A stretch of DNA of 64,000 nucleotides, from positions 620,001 to 684,000 of the forward strand of contig NZ_CP175698.1 of assembly GCF_046097095.1 (NCBI RefSeq), written 5' to 3'. This document shows positions 1-8,688 of the stretch, piece by piece. The notes below the pieces were generated by a model, which saw nothing but the letters and a program-made list of their open reading frames with translations, ran no database searches and was not told where the DNA came from. The translations under genes were made by a program, and so were the position numbers. How positions within the stretch are numbered: position 1 is the first letter of the stretch; the number at the start of each line of letters is the position of its first letter. Source of the stretch: Natrinema sp046097095 (lineage in GTDB: Archaea; Halobacteriota; Halobacteria; Halobacteriales; Natrialbaceae).

Positions 1-411
1 TTCGTCGTCCAGTCGATCGTCAAGCCCGGCATCGGCTCGCTGTCGGACCGCTTCGGTCGCGACGTGACGACCTTCGGCTGCATGGTGTGCAGCGTCGCCG
101 GGCTCGGACTGTTCGTCGCCGTCCCCGGCATCGTCGGCGTCGCCGTCGGCCTCGTATTGATCGCGAACGGCCTGAGCTGGGCGGTCGCCGTCGAACCCCG
201 CTTTATGGACAATATGACCGAGGCCGAGCGCGGGGCCGGCTTCGGCCTCGTCCGGACGACCTACCTCACCGTCGCCTCGCTTGGCTCGGTCGCAGTCGGC
301 TTCTTCGCCGACACCTTCGGCTGGGCGGTCTCGTTCGGAATGCTGATGGCCCTGTTGGCGGCCGTCGCCGTCGCGCTGGCCGTCAACTGGGCGTTCGATC
401 TCGGCTACTGA
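1..411 (+). CDS. MFS transporter, C-terminal part (5' end outside window)
   Basis: The reading frame is open from base 1 and ends with TGA at 411, giving the last 136 residues of a polytopic membrane protein. Near the start it has GSLSDRFGR, the cytoplasmic loop signature of the major facilitator superfamily (G-x-x-x-D-R-x-G-R), followed by alternating Gly/Val/Ala/Leu-rich membrane helices. It should be the C-terminal half (about helices 8-12) of an MFS secondary transporter. The substrate cannot be told from this fragment, and the transport half that would help lies outside the window. Confidence 0.85.
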   Translation, partial: FVVQSIVKPGIGSLSDRFGRDVTTFGCMVCSVAGLGLFVAVPGIVGVAVGLVLIANGLSWAVAVEPRFMDNMTEAERGAGFGLVRTTYLTVASLGSVAVGFFADTFGWAVSFGMLMALLAAVAVALAVNWAFDLGY

Positions 412-1226
412 CCCCTCGGTTCCGTCTGTTCGGTCTGTGGCTGCGATTCGCCCCGTCGAACTGCGCCCCGCTCGCGTACGTGTGTGACTCCCCGTCGACT
501 CCGTCGACTCGTGTTTCGGCGGTACGCTACCGGTGACTCCAAACCAGTTTGAAAACTGTCTAATAGCAGCTTTTATCACTTAAGCATCATACGGAACAGC
601 GTTCGAACTGCCGCAGATTTCGTCTCGGAACCGCACCCGTAATCGGTCATGCAGCCGTGACCTGTGCTGTCGAACCGGCGGGTACACGGCGTCTTCGGCG
701 GACGGGCCGTTCGCAGTTCAGTGGAACGCAGCGAAATGAGTGCCGCTGTTCGAGTTAAACAGAACGTTCGGGAGAACAGGTACGCCCCAAACTCTGACTG
801 ACAACGGCGTGCAATCGGCGGTTCAAATCTCCGTGACCCACTCGTCGACCGCGACGCGCCTCGGTAGGGCACCGGCTATGACTGGCGGCCGATTTTCGCA
901 TTCGATTCGGATGGTTGATTACCTCACGCTCCTCGAACCTCTCTGCCAGAGATATAGTATCCGGATATGTTATTATTGGTCGGGAGCGCTGAGTACGCAC
1001 TCGCATTGGCACGCCGTGTTGGGTCGCTCCACGGGCACCGATCGAATACCACCACTGAACCCCACACAGTGGCCGCGTTCGAAATGACGCCGGCCAGCAC
1101 CGATTTGCATCCCCGCACACAGGGCGCTCACGAAGTGGTAGCCAGCGGGTTCGGCGGCCGCTGACGGCCGTGCTCGAGGCGATCGTCACTACTACCTATC
1201 CGCCGTGCCACGATTGTCGATAGTAC
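412..1226. other. 815-base intergenic region without a supported gene
   Basis: Several short overlapping open frames occur on both strands, but none has a recognisable family, haloarchaeal acidic composition or a convincing promoter. It contains A+T-richer stretches at about 541-590 and 945-980, a TATA-like TTTTATCA near 571-578, a 10-bp palindrome TATCCGGATA at 958-967, a TDNG tetrapeptide in one frame near 800 and a tRNA-tail-like string near 820-842. These look like eroded sequence, possibly an old element remnant, and are treated as a finding rather than a gene. Confidence 0.5.
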
Positions 1227-1778
1227 ATGCCAGCACGTGAACCGTTCGGCCAGCGCGGTCGACTCCTCGCCGGAGGGGCGCTCCTCGTCGTCCTGTTCGT
1301 CCTCCTGTCCTGGAGCGGGACGGTCGCCACAGCGCCATTAGATCCTGCCTATCCCGACGGGGTCGAGGTGACCTCGAATCGCGACGCATACGTCGGTGAC
1401 TCCGTCGTTATCGGCGGGTCCGTCGTCGAGACCGATCCCGTCGTGGTCGCGACGCGAGCGAGCGGCTACGGTAGGGTCACCGTTGCGAACGCACACGACA
1501 GTCGGCTCCACTCGACCGCGCCGCTCGAGCAGGGCGACGACGTGACCGTCTTTGGCACCCTTACGGACGACTCCACTCTCGAGGCGGAACGGATCATCAC
1601 CGATGAGATACGGGACACGCTGTACATGCTCGCCATCTCGCTCGTCGGCGGCTGCTGGGTACTCGCGCGCCTCGTCCGCGGCTGGCGCATCGACCGCGAT
1701 CGGCTCGCGCTCGTTCCTCGGACCGCGACAGGACCGAATAGCGACCAACGACAGGCCGAGACCGGCGGTGATCGGTGA
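1227..1778 (+). CDS. Halophile membrane-anchored protein with small beta domain
   Basis: A 183-residue protein with an N-terminal hydrophobic segment (about residues 12-31) and a second one (about 132-150). The roughly 90-residue loop between them is rich in Val/Thr/Asp and reads as a small beta-barrel (repeating V-x-G-x-V strands), so it probably sits outside the membrane. The C-terminal tail is polar. It overlaps the next gene by one base (TGATG), indicating an operon with the YdjM-like protein. I do not recognise a named family. An OB-like extracytoplasmic domain is an inference from the strand pattern only. Confidence 0.6.
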   Translation: MPAREPFGQRGRLLAGGALLVVLFVLLSWSGTVATAPLDPAYPDGVEVTSNRDAYVGDSVVIGGSVVETDPVVVATRASGYGRVTVANAHDSRLHSTAPLEQGDDVTVFGTLTDDSTLEAERIITDEIRDTLYMLAISLVGGCWVLARLVRGWRIDRDRLALVPRTATGPNSDQRQAETGGDR

Positions 1779-2287
1779 TGCCCGATCTCCTCACGCACGC
1801 CCTACTCGGCTACAGCATCGGGACCCTCCTCTCGTTTCGAGACGAGCAGATCAGATCGGCGCAGGTCACCCTCGTCATGGCCGGCGCGCTCTCGCCGGAT
1901 CTTGCGAAGATCCGGCTCCTGTTTCCGGACTACATCGTTCAGGCGATCATCGGACTCCCCTTCTCGTGGGAACCGCTGCACACGCTCGGTGGGACGGTGC
2001 TCGTCGTCTCCCTCGGAGCGTTGCTGGTCGCACCGGACTATCGGCGACAGGCGGTCGCGCTGATCGCCATCGGCGCAGCGTCACACCACGCCTTCGACGT
2101 CGCGTTGCTCACGGCTACCGGCGAATCCTACGCCGTCTTCTTCCCGCTGAGCCAGTATCGGCTCCCGTCTCTGGATCTATATCTCAGCACCGACCGCTGG
2201 CCCGCGCTCGTTTCGGGCGCGCTCGCCGCGGCGCTGTGGGGAGTGCGGCGGTACGGCATCGAACCGTCGTCACGTAATCGGGACTGA
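1778..2287 (+). CDS. YdjM-like membrane-bound metal-dependent hydrolase
   Basis: Starts MPDLLTHALLGYSIG, typical of the LexA-regulated inner-membrane YdjM/DUF457 hydrolases, whose N-terminal His and later Asp/His residues are thought to bind metal. Matching residues here are His7 (LLTHALLG), the SPDL motif near residue 48, HTLGG near 71 and HHAFD near 108. About four hydrophobic helices are present. The in-frame GTG just before the ATG is a less likely start because the ATG overlaps the preceding stop (TGATG). Substrate is unknown for the family; membrane lipid hydrolysis has been suggested. Confidence 0.75.
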   Translation: MPDLLTHALLGYSIGTLLSFRDEQIRSAQVTLVMAGALSPDLAKIRLLFPDYIVQAIIGLPFSWEPLHTLGGTVLVVSLGALLVAPDYRRQAVALIAIGAASHHAFDVALLTATGESYAVFFPLSQYRLPSLDLYLSTDRWPALVSGALAAALWGVRRYGIEPSSRNRD

Positions 2288-2448
2288 GAACACGCGCGGA
2301 GCGGCGTTCTCGAGCGTTCCGGCCGTCCCGTGACTACGACCGAGGCCGGTAGACCGCCTCGAGCGCCCGATGCCGTCGATGAGGGGACGACGAGCGAGAC
2401 GCGCTGGGCGACCGCTGGATGAGCGGCGGCCACTGGACGGGCGGCCCG

Positions 2449-4770
2449 TTACGGTCGCTGGTCGCCGGGCGCGAGCAACTCGATCGGATGGGGCACGTCT
2501 CGCTCGAGCAGCGTCTCGAGTTGGTCGCCACAGGAAGTCCCCGACGCGACGACGGTGTCAGCCCCCTCGACCTGCCCCGCTAGCCGCTCACCGACGTCGA
2601 TGCTGAGGTCGTAGAACTCCCGCTTGTAGCCGAAGGAGCCGGCCATGCCACAGCACTCTGCGTCGGAGGTCTCGGGCGCGTAGCCACAGCGCTCGAGGAC
2701 GGCCACGGTGGGCGCTTCGAGGTCGAGCGTGCGCTGCTGGCAGTGTGAGTGGTAGGCGACCGGTTCAGCGCCGTCGCCGGTCGACAGGGCCGACGGGTCG
2801 GCCCCGTTCTCGAGCAGGCCGTAGACGTACTCGCAGATCTCGTAGCTGTTCTCGCGGAGGCGCTCGAACGAGTCCGCGGGCAGCAGGCGCTCGTACTCGC
2901 GGTGGATCGCCGCCAGATCGGAGGGCTCGATGACGACCACGTCCCGGCCGGCGTCGATCTCCTCGGCCAGCGCGGCGTATAGGTCGCTGGCCCGCCGATC
3001 CGCCGTTTCGATCATCCCCTGGGAGAGCGCCGCGCGCCCGCTCTCGGGCAGGTCGGGGACGCGGACGGGCACGCCCAGCGCCTCGAGTGCCCGGACGGCC
3101 GCTTTCCCGCGCTCGGTGTCGACGTAGTTCGTATACACGTCGGGGTAGAGGACGACCTCGCGCTCGAGGGCGGCCCCGGTCCCGCGAGACGCGGCCCATT
3201 CGGCGCGCCGGCTCGAGGCGGCAAAACCACCTCGCTCTTCGAACCAGTCGACGAGCGACTCCCGCTTGAACGCGGGGAGGTCGCGCCGCCGGTCGATGCC
3301 GAGGGTGCGCTCGAGCAGCCCGCGAACGGGGCCGACGTCGGCGAGCCAGCTCGAGACGGGCGCGGTCGCGCTGGCGACTTTCGCGACGGTGCCGATGTTG
3401 CCGAAGAAGCGCTTGCCGGGGTCGAGGCCGCCCTCCTCCGTATCGGGCGTGAGGCCGTCGACGAGGAAGTCGTAGGCCTCGGGCTCGCCGCTGCGGTTGA
3501 CGCGATCCCGGACGACGGTGTTGATCCACGGGATGTCGATCTTGACCGGACAGGCGTCGACACAGCGCGTACAGCCGGTACAGAGGTCGTTGAACTCGGC
3601 GGCCGACTCCTGGCCGTGGACGCCGGCCTCCCAGCCGGTGGCGATCCCGCCCGAGTAGGTCTCGCCGCCGAAGCCGTGGCCGCCGACGGACTGGAAGTTC
3701 GCACACGAGTTCGAGCAGGCTCCACAGCGGATGCAGTACAGCGTCTCCCGGAGCTGGTCGTCCTCGCGCATGTCCGTGCGGCCGTTGTCCAGCAGGACGA
3801 GGTGGAAGTCGCGGTCTCCTGCTGCGTTCCCGCCAGCCGACGCCGCCTCCGCGGACTCCCCGTCGCCCGTGATCGGCTCGTCTGGATCGTCGAAGTCGAT
3901 CGTCGGGGAGTCCGTCGGCGGCGACAGCATCGTCACGTACTGCGAGATCGGCTGGCCCGTCGCGCTCTTGGCGATGATGTCGACGAACGGCTCGAGGTCC
4001 GACAGCGTCGGAATCAGCTTTTCGACGCCCGCGATGGCGACGTGGGTGTCGGGCGTGACCGCGCACTTGCGGGCGTTGCCCTCGTTCGTGACGAGCGTGA
4101 TCGTCCCGCTGTCGGCGACGACGAAGTTTGCGCCGGTGATTCCCACATCGGCCGCGCGGATGCGCTCGCCTAAGTGGTTGCGGGCGAACCGGGTCAGCTC
4201 CTCGGCCGTCTCGAACGGCTCGTCGGGGTCGAACCGCTCGTTGAACAGCTCGGCGATCTCCGGCCGCGAGAGGTGCATCGCCGGGCCGACGATGTGCGAG
4301 GGCGTGTCGTCCGCGACCTGGAGCACCCACTCGCCGAGGTCGGTCTCGGTGACGTCGATGCCCTCGGCCGCGAGCGCGTCGTTGAGGTCGATCTCCTCGG
4401 TCGTCATCGACTTCGACTTGACGACCGACGGGATGTCGCCGTCCCCGGCGACGCCGTTCTCCTCGGTCTCGTTCCGAACGACCTCCGAGACGTACGCGTT
4501 CGCGTCCGCGGCGTCGTCGGCGACGTAGACGGTGCCGCCGTTTTCCTCGACCGCCTTCCGGACGGTCTCGATCAGGTCGGGGAGCCGATCGATGGCGTCT
4601 TCCTTGATCGAGCGGGCCTCGGTCCGCAGCGCCTCGATGTCGTCGGTCGCGCCGTAGGTCTCGTACCGGCGGGCGTTGGAGGCGCTCGCGTGCGTGTGGA
4701 TCGCCTCGCCTTCGGTCTCGAGCAGGTGCCGGATCCGATCGGCCTGTTGTGATCGCGTGCGCTGGGCCAT
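2449..4770 (-). CDS. LutB-type LUD/4Fe-4S protein fused to a LutA-like CCG domain
   Basis: A 773-residue cytoplasmic iron-sulfur protein likely to oxidise L-lactate (or another 2-hydroxy acid) with LutC. The first 300 residues form a LUD domain. Two ferredoxin-type cysteine clusters follow: CIRCGACSNSC near residue 345 and CTGCTRCVDACP near 396. The C-terminus carries one cysteine-rich CCG domain (HSHCQQR near 675, ECCGMAGSFG near 706), as in LutA/GlpC. Separate bacterial LutA has two CCG domains, so this is LutB plus about half of LutA. It begins one base after the LutC stop, so the two are co-transcribed. No LldP-type permease is adjacent. Confidence 0.87.
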   Translation of the reverse strand: MAQRTRSQQADRIRHLLETEGEAIHTHASASNARRYETYGATDDIEALRTEARSIKEDAIDRLPDLIETVRKAVEENGGTVYVADDAADANAYVSEVVRNETEENGVAGDGDIPSVVKSKSMTTEEIDLNDALAAEGIDVTETDLGEWVLQVADDTPSHIVGPAMHLSRPEIAELFNERFDPDEPFETAEELTRFARNHLGERIRAADVGITGANFVVADSGTITLVTNEGNARKCAVTPDTHVAIAGVEKLIPTLSDLEPFVDIIAKSATGQPISQYVTMLSPPTDSPTIDFDDPDEPITGDGESAEAASAGGNAAGDRDFHLVLLDNGRTDMREDDQLRETLYCIRCGACSNSCANFQSVGGHGFGGETYSGGIATGWEAGVHGQESAAEFNDLCTGCTRCVDACPVKIDIPWINTVVRDRVNRSGEPEAYDFLVDGLTPDTEEGGLDPGKRFFGNIGTVAKVASATAPVSSWLADVGPVRGLLERTLGIDRRRDLPAFKRESLVDWFEERGGFAASSRRAEWAASRGTGAALEREVVLYPDVYTNYVDTERGKAAVRALEALGVPVRVPDLPESGRAALSQGMIETADRRASDLYAALAEEIDAGRDVVVIEPSDLAAIHREYERLLPADSFERLRENSYEICEYVYGLLENGADPSALSTGDGAEPVAYHSHCQQRTLDLEAPTVAVLERCGYAPETSDAECCGMAGSFGYKREFYDLSIDVGERLAGQVEGADTVVASGTSCGDQLETLLERDVPHPIELLAPGDQRP

Positions 4771-4771
4771 C

Positions 4772-5278
4772 TTATCGGTCCTCCACGACGATCACGTGAA
4801 CGTCGCCGGGGCCGTGGACGCCGTGGACGAGGTCGCCCATGTCGGCGGTGGCGCTCCGGCCGGTCGCGAAGACGACGCTGTCCCGGCCGTCGTCGAAGCC
4901 GTCCGCGAGGCGGTCGAAGCCGGCGCTGATATCCGGCACCACGTCGCTCTCGGCGACGACGGCGACGTGGCGCTCCGGGTAGAGGCCGATCGGCTCCACA
5001 CCGGTGCTTGTCGACTCGACGGCGACGGTGCCGTACTCCGCGATCGCGAAGCCGACCGGCGTCACGCCCGTCTGAGCCCCCTCGAGTTCGGCCGCCGTCG
5101 GCTCGGTCGTCACCGACTCGGGCAGCGAGACGTCATCGAACGGCAGCGGTGCGCCGACCGCCGGCTCCTGTGCGATCGTCTCAATCCGCTCGGTCGCGTC
5201 GGCGGCCGACACGCGCTCGAGTCCCACCTCGAGCCCCTCGAGTGCGCGTTCGAACCGCCCGACAGTGTCGACTGTCAT
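4772..5278 (-). CDS. lutC: LutC/LUD-domain lactate utilisation protein
   Basis: 168 residues of a single LUD domain (MTVDTVGRFERAL..., with a central ADAT/PLPFD region and C-terminal GVHGPGDVHVIVVEDR), the hallmark of LutC proteins, which work with LutA and LutB to oxidise L-lactate. The ATG at 5278 is chosen because this is where the conserved domain begins; an in-frame extension to 5311 is possible. It is the promoter-proximal gene of a two-gene unit with the LutB-LutA fusion just downstream. Confidence 0.82.
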   Translation of the reverse strand: MTVDTVGRFERALEGLEVGLERVSAADATERIETIAQEPAVGAPLPFDDVSLPESVTTEPTAAELEGAQTGVTPVGFAIAEYGTVAVESTSTGVEPIGLYPERHVAVVAESDVVPDISAGFDRLADGFDDGRDSVVFATGRSATADMGDLVHGVHGPGDVHVIVVEDR

Positions 5279-5513
5279 CGTCACCCACATCTGGGCGGAC
5301 AGGCAAGACACTGACGGTCGATTCGGCGCGCGAACGGGCCTGAACCAACCGACTGGTCGGATCGCTGACTAGACCAGGCGTGTCGATCGAGCGAACCGGA
5401 CGCTCCCCAGCGGCGGTACCACAGGGCTGTCGGCCCGCCGTACGGAGGGCTCGCGAACGGCCGCTTCGCTCGTCTCACCGGGAGTTACACGAAAACCGGC
5501 CGCAGGACGCCGA

Positions 5514-6068
5514 CTACGACGCTTCGCAGATCGCCAGGAAATTCTCGAAGATCTCGTCGCCCTCCTCGGTGTGGGCGACTTCGGGGTGCCACTGGACGCC
5601 GTAGAGGTCGCGGTCGGTGTCGCTCATCGCCTCGACGCCGCAGACGTCGCTTTTCGCGGTCAATTCGAATCCCTCGGGGAGCTCCTTGACCTCGTCGGCG
5701 TGGCTCGCCCAGACTCGCGTTTCCGGGTGCAGCGAGCCGGCCAAGGGGTCGTCCTCGTCGACAATATCGACGCTCACGTCGGCGTAGCCGCCGTACTCGC
5801 CGCCGCCGACGCGGCCGCCCAGTTCCTCGGCGATTAGCTGCATGCCCAGACAGATGCCCAGCACCGGGACGTCGGCGGTGAGATACTCGGTGGAGCGGCC
5901 GATGCGGTCCATGTCGGGTCCGCCCGAGAGGACGACGCCGTCGGCGTCGACCTCCGCGGGCGGCGTGTCGTTGTCGATCAACTCCGTCTCGACGCCGAGG
6001 TCGCGAAGCGCCCGGCGCTCGAGGTGGGTGAACTGTCCGTGGTTGTCCACCACGACGATCTTCGTCAT
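5514..6068 (-). CDS. guaAA: GMP synthase subunit A (glutamine amidotransferase)
   Basis: A 184-residue class I glutamine amidotransferase that hydrolyses glutamine and passes ammonia to GuaAB, which aminates XMP to GMP. The nucleophile elbow GICLGMQLI (Cys near 78) and the catalytic QWHPEV (His/Glu near 165) are intact, and VLSGGPDMDRIG forms the oxyanion region. Archaea commonly encode this subunit apart from the ATP-pyrophosphatase subunit, which is not in the window. The start is the ATG that gives MTKIVVVDNHGQ; the upstream in-frame extension lacks conservation. Confidence 0.93.
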   Translation of the reverse strand: MTKIVVVDNHGQFTHLERRALRDLGVETELIDNDTPPAEVDADGVVLSGGPDMDRIGRSTEYLTADVPVLGICLGMQLIAEELGGRVGGGEYGGYADVSVDIVDEDDPLAGSLHPETRVWASHADEVKELPEGFELTAKSDVCGVEAMSDTDRDLYGVQWHPEVAHTEEGDEIFENFLAICEAS

Positions 6069-6232
6069 TGGGTGTGCGTAGCGGGTCACTCGGTAAAAGC
6101 GGTCCGAAAACTGCTCTCGGTACGAACGGCAACGACGGTCGAAGCGGCGGCCGATCTCGGTGTGACTGATAAACGGTGACTCACTCGAGGCGTGCTTTTT
6201 TCCGTGACCGATCTAATGCCGCCGTAGAACCT

Positions 6233-6454
6233 ATGGATCGTCCGAACGTGGACGCAGGCGATGTACAGTGGGGATGGACCTGTCCGCTGTGCGAGACGGA
6301 CGCCTCGGTACGGAGAGATCCCAGCTCCGGAACCTTCCGCTGGGAGTGCGACGCCGACGACTGCGAGGCGGTCGGCTTCGGCTTTCCCTCGCGGCGCAGG
6401 GCGCGACTCGCCCTGCGGGAGTACCGCGAGCGGTACGAGAACATCTATCGGTAG
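6233..6454 (+). CDS. Small zinc-ribbon-like protein
   Basis: A 73-residue protein beginning MDRPNVDAGDVQWGW. It has CPLC followed about 20 residues later by CDADDC, a four-cysteine arrangement (C-x2-C...C-x4-C) suitable for one Zn2+. The C-terminal half is Arg-rich (RRRARLALREYRER) and predicted helical, consistent with nucleic-acid or protein binding. The ATG at 6233 is preferred over the longer frame because the upstream extension is basic and unlike the rest. Function unknown; such short zinc proteins are numerous in haloarchaea. Confidence 0.6.
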   Translation: MDRPNVDAGDVQWGWTCPLCETDASVRRDPSSGTFRWECDADDCEAVGFGFPSRRRARLALREYRERYENIYR

Positions 6455-6544
6455 TTTGGGAGTTGCCGTTCGATTCGGATCGCGGCCAAGCGGCGGACTC
6501 GGAGCACCGGTACGTTTATGCGGTCGTCACGGTATGAGACGCAC

Positions 6545-6682
6545 ATGGCAGTCGATTTCGGCGAATACGACCATCCGTCGTGGCTCACCGCGGCGGGAAC
6601 GGGTATCGGGTACGGGCTAATCCTCGTCGTGCTGACGCTGGCGCTGTTTATCGTTCCGTATCTCGTCTTCTGGGCGCTATAG
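6545..6682 (+). CDS. 45-residue single-span membrane protein
   Basis: A short open frame encodes MAVDFGEYDHPSWLTAAG followed by one strongly hydrophobic helix (about residues 22-43) and ends at TAG. The soluble N-terminus is acidic and the helix is uninterrupted, which is unlikely by chance in a GC-rich shadow frame. A TATA-like GTTTATGCG lies 30 bases before the ATG, fitting a leaderless transcript. It is probably a conserved halophile membrane microprotein; no function can be assigned. Confidence 0.6.
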   Translation: MAVDFGEYDHPSWLTAAGTGIGYGLILVVLTLALFIVPYLVFWAL

Positions 6683-6878
6683 GATCGCCGATTGCGTCGG
6701 AGGTCGGGACGGCGGACGAAGGGAGACCGATCCACTCGAGCCGGTCCACGTCCTTTCCACTCGTTCGTCCTCGCTACAGGCTCAAGCCGCGGCGCTGACC
6801 GATGCGTTCGGCGCGTCACTCGACGGACGGCGGCGGCGAAAACGAAATGCGAACGACGTCGACCTCGGACCGCGACCC

Positions 6879-8096
6879 TCAGGCGAACGTCTTCGAGACC
6901 TCTTCGGTCTCTTCGGATTCGGCCTGGACCTTGTCCCAGGCGCTGCGGAAGTCCTCCATCTGAATTTCGGTGCGGTCGTCGCGGATGGCGAACATCCCGG
7001 CCTCGGTACAGACGGCCTTGATGTCGGCACCGGAGGCCTCCTCGGCCTCGGCGGCCAGTTCCGCGAAGTCGACGCCGTCGGAGACGTTCATCCCGCGGGT
7101 GTGGATCTCGAAGATGATTTCGCGGCCCTCCGCGTTCGGCTTGGGCACCTCGATGAGACGATCGAAGCGGCCCGGGCGCAAAATTGCGCGGTCGAGCATG
7201 TCGAAGCGGTTCGTGGCGGCGATGATGCGGATCTCGCCACGTTCCTCGAAGCCGTCCATCTCGGAGAGCAGTTGCATCATCGTCCGCTGGACCTCGGCGT
7301 CGCCGGAGGTCTTCGACTCCGTCCGCTTGGCGGCGATGGCGTCGATCTCGTCGATGAAGATGACGGCTGGCTCGTGCTCGCGGGCGACGTCGAAGAGGTC
7401 ACGAACGAGCTTGGCCCCCTCACCGATGAACTTGTGGACCAGTTCCGAGCCGGCCATCTTGATGAAGGTGGCGTCGGTCTGGTTGGCCACGGCCTTGGCG
7501 AGCATCGTCTTCCCCGTCCCCGGCGGTCCGTAGAGCAGGACGCCGCTGGGCGGGTCGATACCCACATCGTCGAACATCTCGGGCTTCTCGAGGGGCATCT
7601 CGACGGTCTCGCGGACCTCCTGCATCTGCTCCTCTAAGCCGCCGATGTCCTCGTAGCTGACGCCGGGGCTCTCGGTGACTTCCATCACCCGAGCGCGCAC
7701 GTCGGTCTCGTTCGAGAGGGGCTTGACGATCGACAGCGAGTTGTTGACCGCGACCCGCGCGTCAGGCTCGAGGTCGTCGCGCATCTCGTCGGTGACCTCG
7801 GTCAGCGCCTCCTGGTTGTTCCCGTGTTGTTTGATGATGACGCCCTCGTCCGTGACTTCCTGGACGGTGGCGACGAACAGCGGGGACTGTTTGAGTTTCT
7901 TGTTTTCGTGTGTGAGCCGCTCGAGTTTCTGCTGGTACTTGTTATTCTCGGCGTTGGCGTCGAGGAGCTTGTCACGCATCTCCTCGTTTTGCGTCTCGAG
8001 GATCTCCAGCCGTTCCTCGAGCGCCTGGATTTTCTCCTGTTGGGACGCCTCGTCCTCGTCGTATGGGAGGTCGACGTCGTCCACAGTGTCGCTCAT
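6879..8096 (-). CDS. pan: Proteasome-activating nucleotidase (PAN)
   Basis: A 405-residue AAA+ ATPase that unfolds substrates and feeds them to the archaeal 20S proteasome. An N-terminal coiled coil (about 15-75) is followed by an OB domain (75-130) and the ATPase core with Walker A GPPGTGKT near 190, Walker B VIFIDEIDA near 243 and the AAA second region of homology (ATNRFDMLDRAILRPGRFDR). Length matches the family. The ATG at 8096 is chosen over the adjacent GTG. A TATA-like element lies 25-30 bases upstream in a divergent intergenic region shared with a winged-helix gene. The C-terminus is KTFA, so the usual hydrophobic-Tyr-X motif has Phe in place of Tyr. Confidence 0.95.
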   Translation of the reverse strand: MSDTVDDVDLPYDEDEASQQEKIQALEERLEILETQNEEMRDKLLDANAENNKYQQKLERLTHENKKLKQSPLFVATVQEVTDEGVIIKQHGNNQEALTEVTDEMRDDLEPDARVAVNNSLSIVKPLSNETDVRARVMEVTESPGVSYEDIGGLEEQMQEVRETVEMPLEKPEMFDDVGIDPPSGVLLYGPPGTGKTMLAKAVANQTDATFIKMAGSELVHKFIGEGAKLVRDLFDVAREHEPAVIFIDEIDAIAAKRTESKTSGDAEVQRTMMQLLSEMDGFEERGEIRIIAATNRFDMLDRAILRPGRFDRLIEVPKPNAEGREIIFEIHTRGMNVSDGVDFAELAAEAEEASGADIKAVCTEAGMFAIRDDRTEIQMEDFRSAWDKVQAESEETEEVSKTFA

Positions 8097-8117
8097 CACG
8101 CTCCCTTTGGGTGTTGG

Positions 8118-8126
8118 TTCTTAAGA
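8118..8126 (-). promoter_or_regulatory. TATA-like element of the PAN gene
   Basis: On the minus strand CTTAAGAAC lies about 26 bases before the PAN ATG, the spacing expected for a leaderless haloarchaeal transcript. Confidence 0.45.
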
Positions 8127-8222
8127 GGCTTCGGGTAGGTGCACTCAACCGCGCGATATTACTCGAAGGCATTAAACAGAATGGAAAATATTATCACCTC
8201 GTATTCGGAATGGGGAGGTAGG

Positions 8223-8492
8223 ATGAGTGCCTCAGAGTCGATTGGACAGGAGACTGGCGAGCGGGGAACGTGGGACGACGTACGCGAACTGCCGCCCAGC
8301 GCGAAACTCGTCGCGAAGGTCCTCGAGTACAACGACACGATGACCCAACAACAGATCGCCGACGAGACGCTGTTGCCCTCCCGAACAGTCCGATACGCGT
8401 TGAACCGCCTCGACGAGCAAAACGTCATCGACTCTCGCTTTTCGTTCTCGGATGCGCGCAAGCGTCTGTACAGCCTCGAGATCGAATCGTAA
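8223..8492 (+). CDS. Winged-helix (MarR-like) transcriptional regulator
   Basis: An 89-residue protein with a single winged helix-turn-helix: helices around LPPSAKLVAKVLEYND, the recognition segment TQQQIADETLLPSRTVRYALNRL and a wing (IDSRFSFSDARKRLYSL). This is the small haloarchaeal MarR-like type. The ATG at 8223 is preceded by GGGGAGGTAGG, a strong Shine-Dalgarno sequence, which decides the start against ATG codons upstream at 8139 and 8181. It diverges from the PAN gene and may act on that shared intergenic region, though its targets are unknown. Confidence 0.8.
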   Translation: MSASESIGQETGERGTWDDVRELPPSAKLVAKVLEYNDTMTQQQIADETLLPSRTVRYALNRLDEQNVIDSRFSFSDARKRLYSLEIES

Positions 8493-8658
8493 CGTCGATC
8501 GTCGCTGCTGTCTCGTTTCGAGTTGTTCGCTTCGAAAATCGTCCTCCTTTGCCGGTAACGGACACCGATAGATTAGCACTCGCAGTCGACGATCGATACG
8601 GAATACGTTCAACTCTGCGTGATATATCGGTTTTACTTTCACTCCGGTGACGGAATCC

Positions 8659-8665
8659 CTTTAGG
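8659..8665 (+). promoter_or_regulatory. TATA-like element of mre11-rad50
   Basis: CTTTAGG lies about 27 bases before the mre11 ATG, consistent with leaderless transcription of the two-gene operon. Confidence 0.4.
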
Positions 8666-8688
8666 GGCGACTCGCCAACGAGGGGACA

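Noticed and set aside
821..842. tRNA-3'-end-like sequence GGTTCAAATCTCCGTGACCCA
   Set aside because: The T-stem does not pair and no 5' acceptor, D-arm or anticodon arm is found upstream, so it is not a tRNA gene.
740..1189. Overlapping frames in the first intergenic gap (both strands)
   Set aside because: None has haloarchaeal composition, a domain or a promoter; the TDNG string alone is too short to call a transposase.
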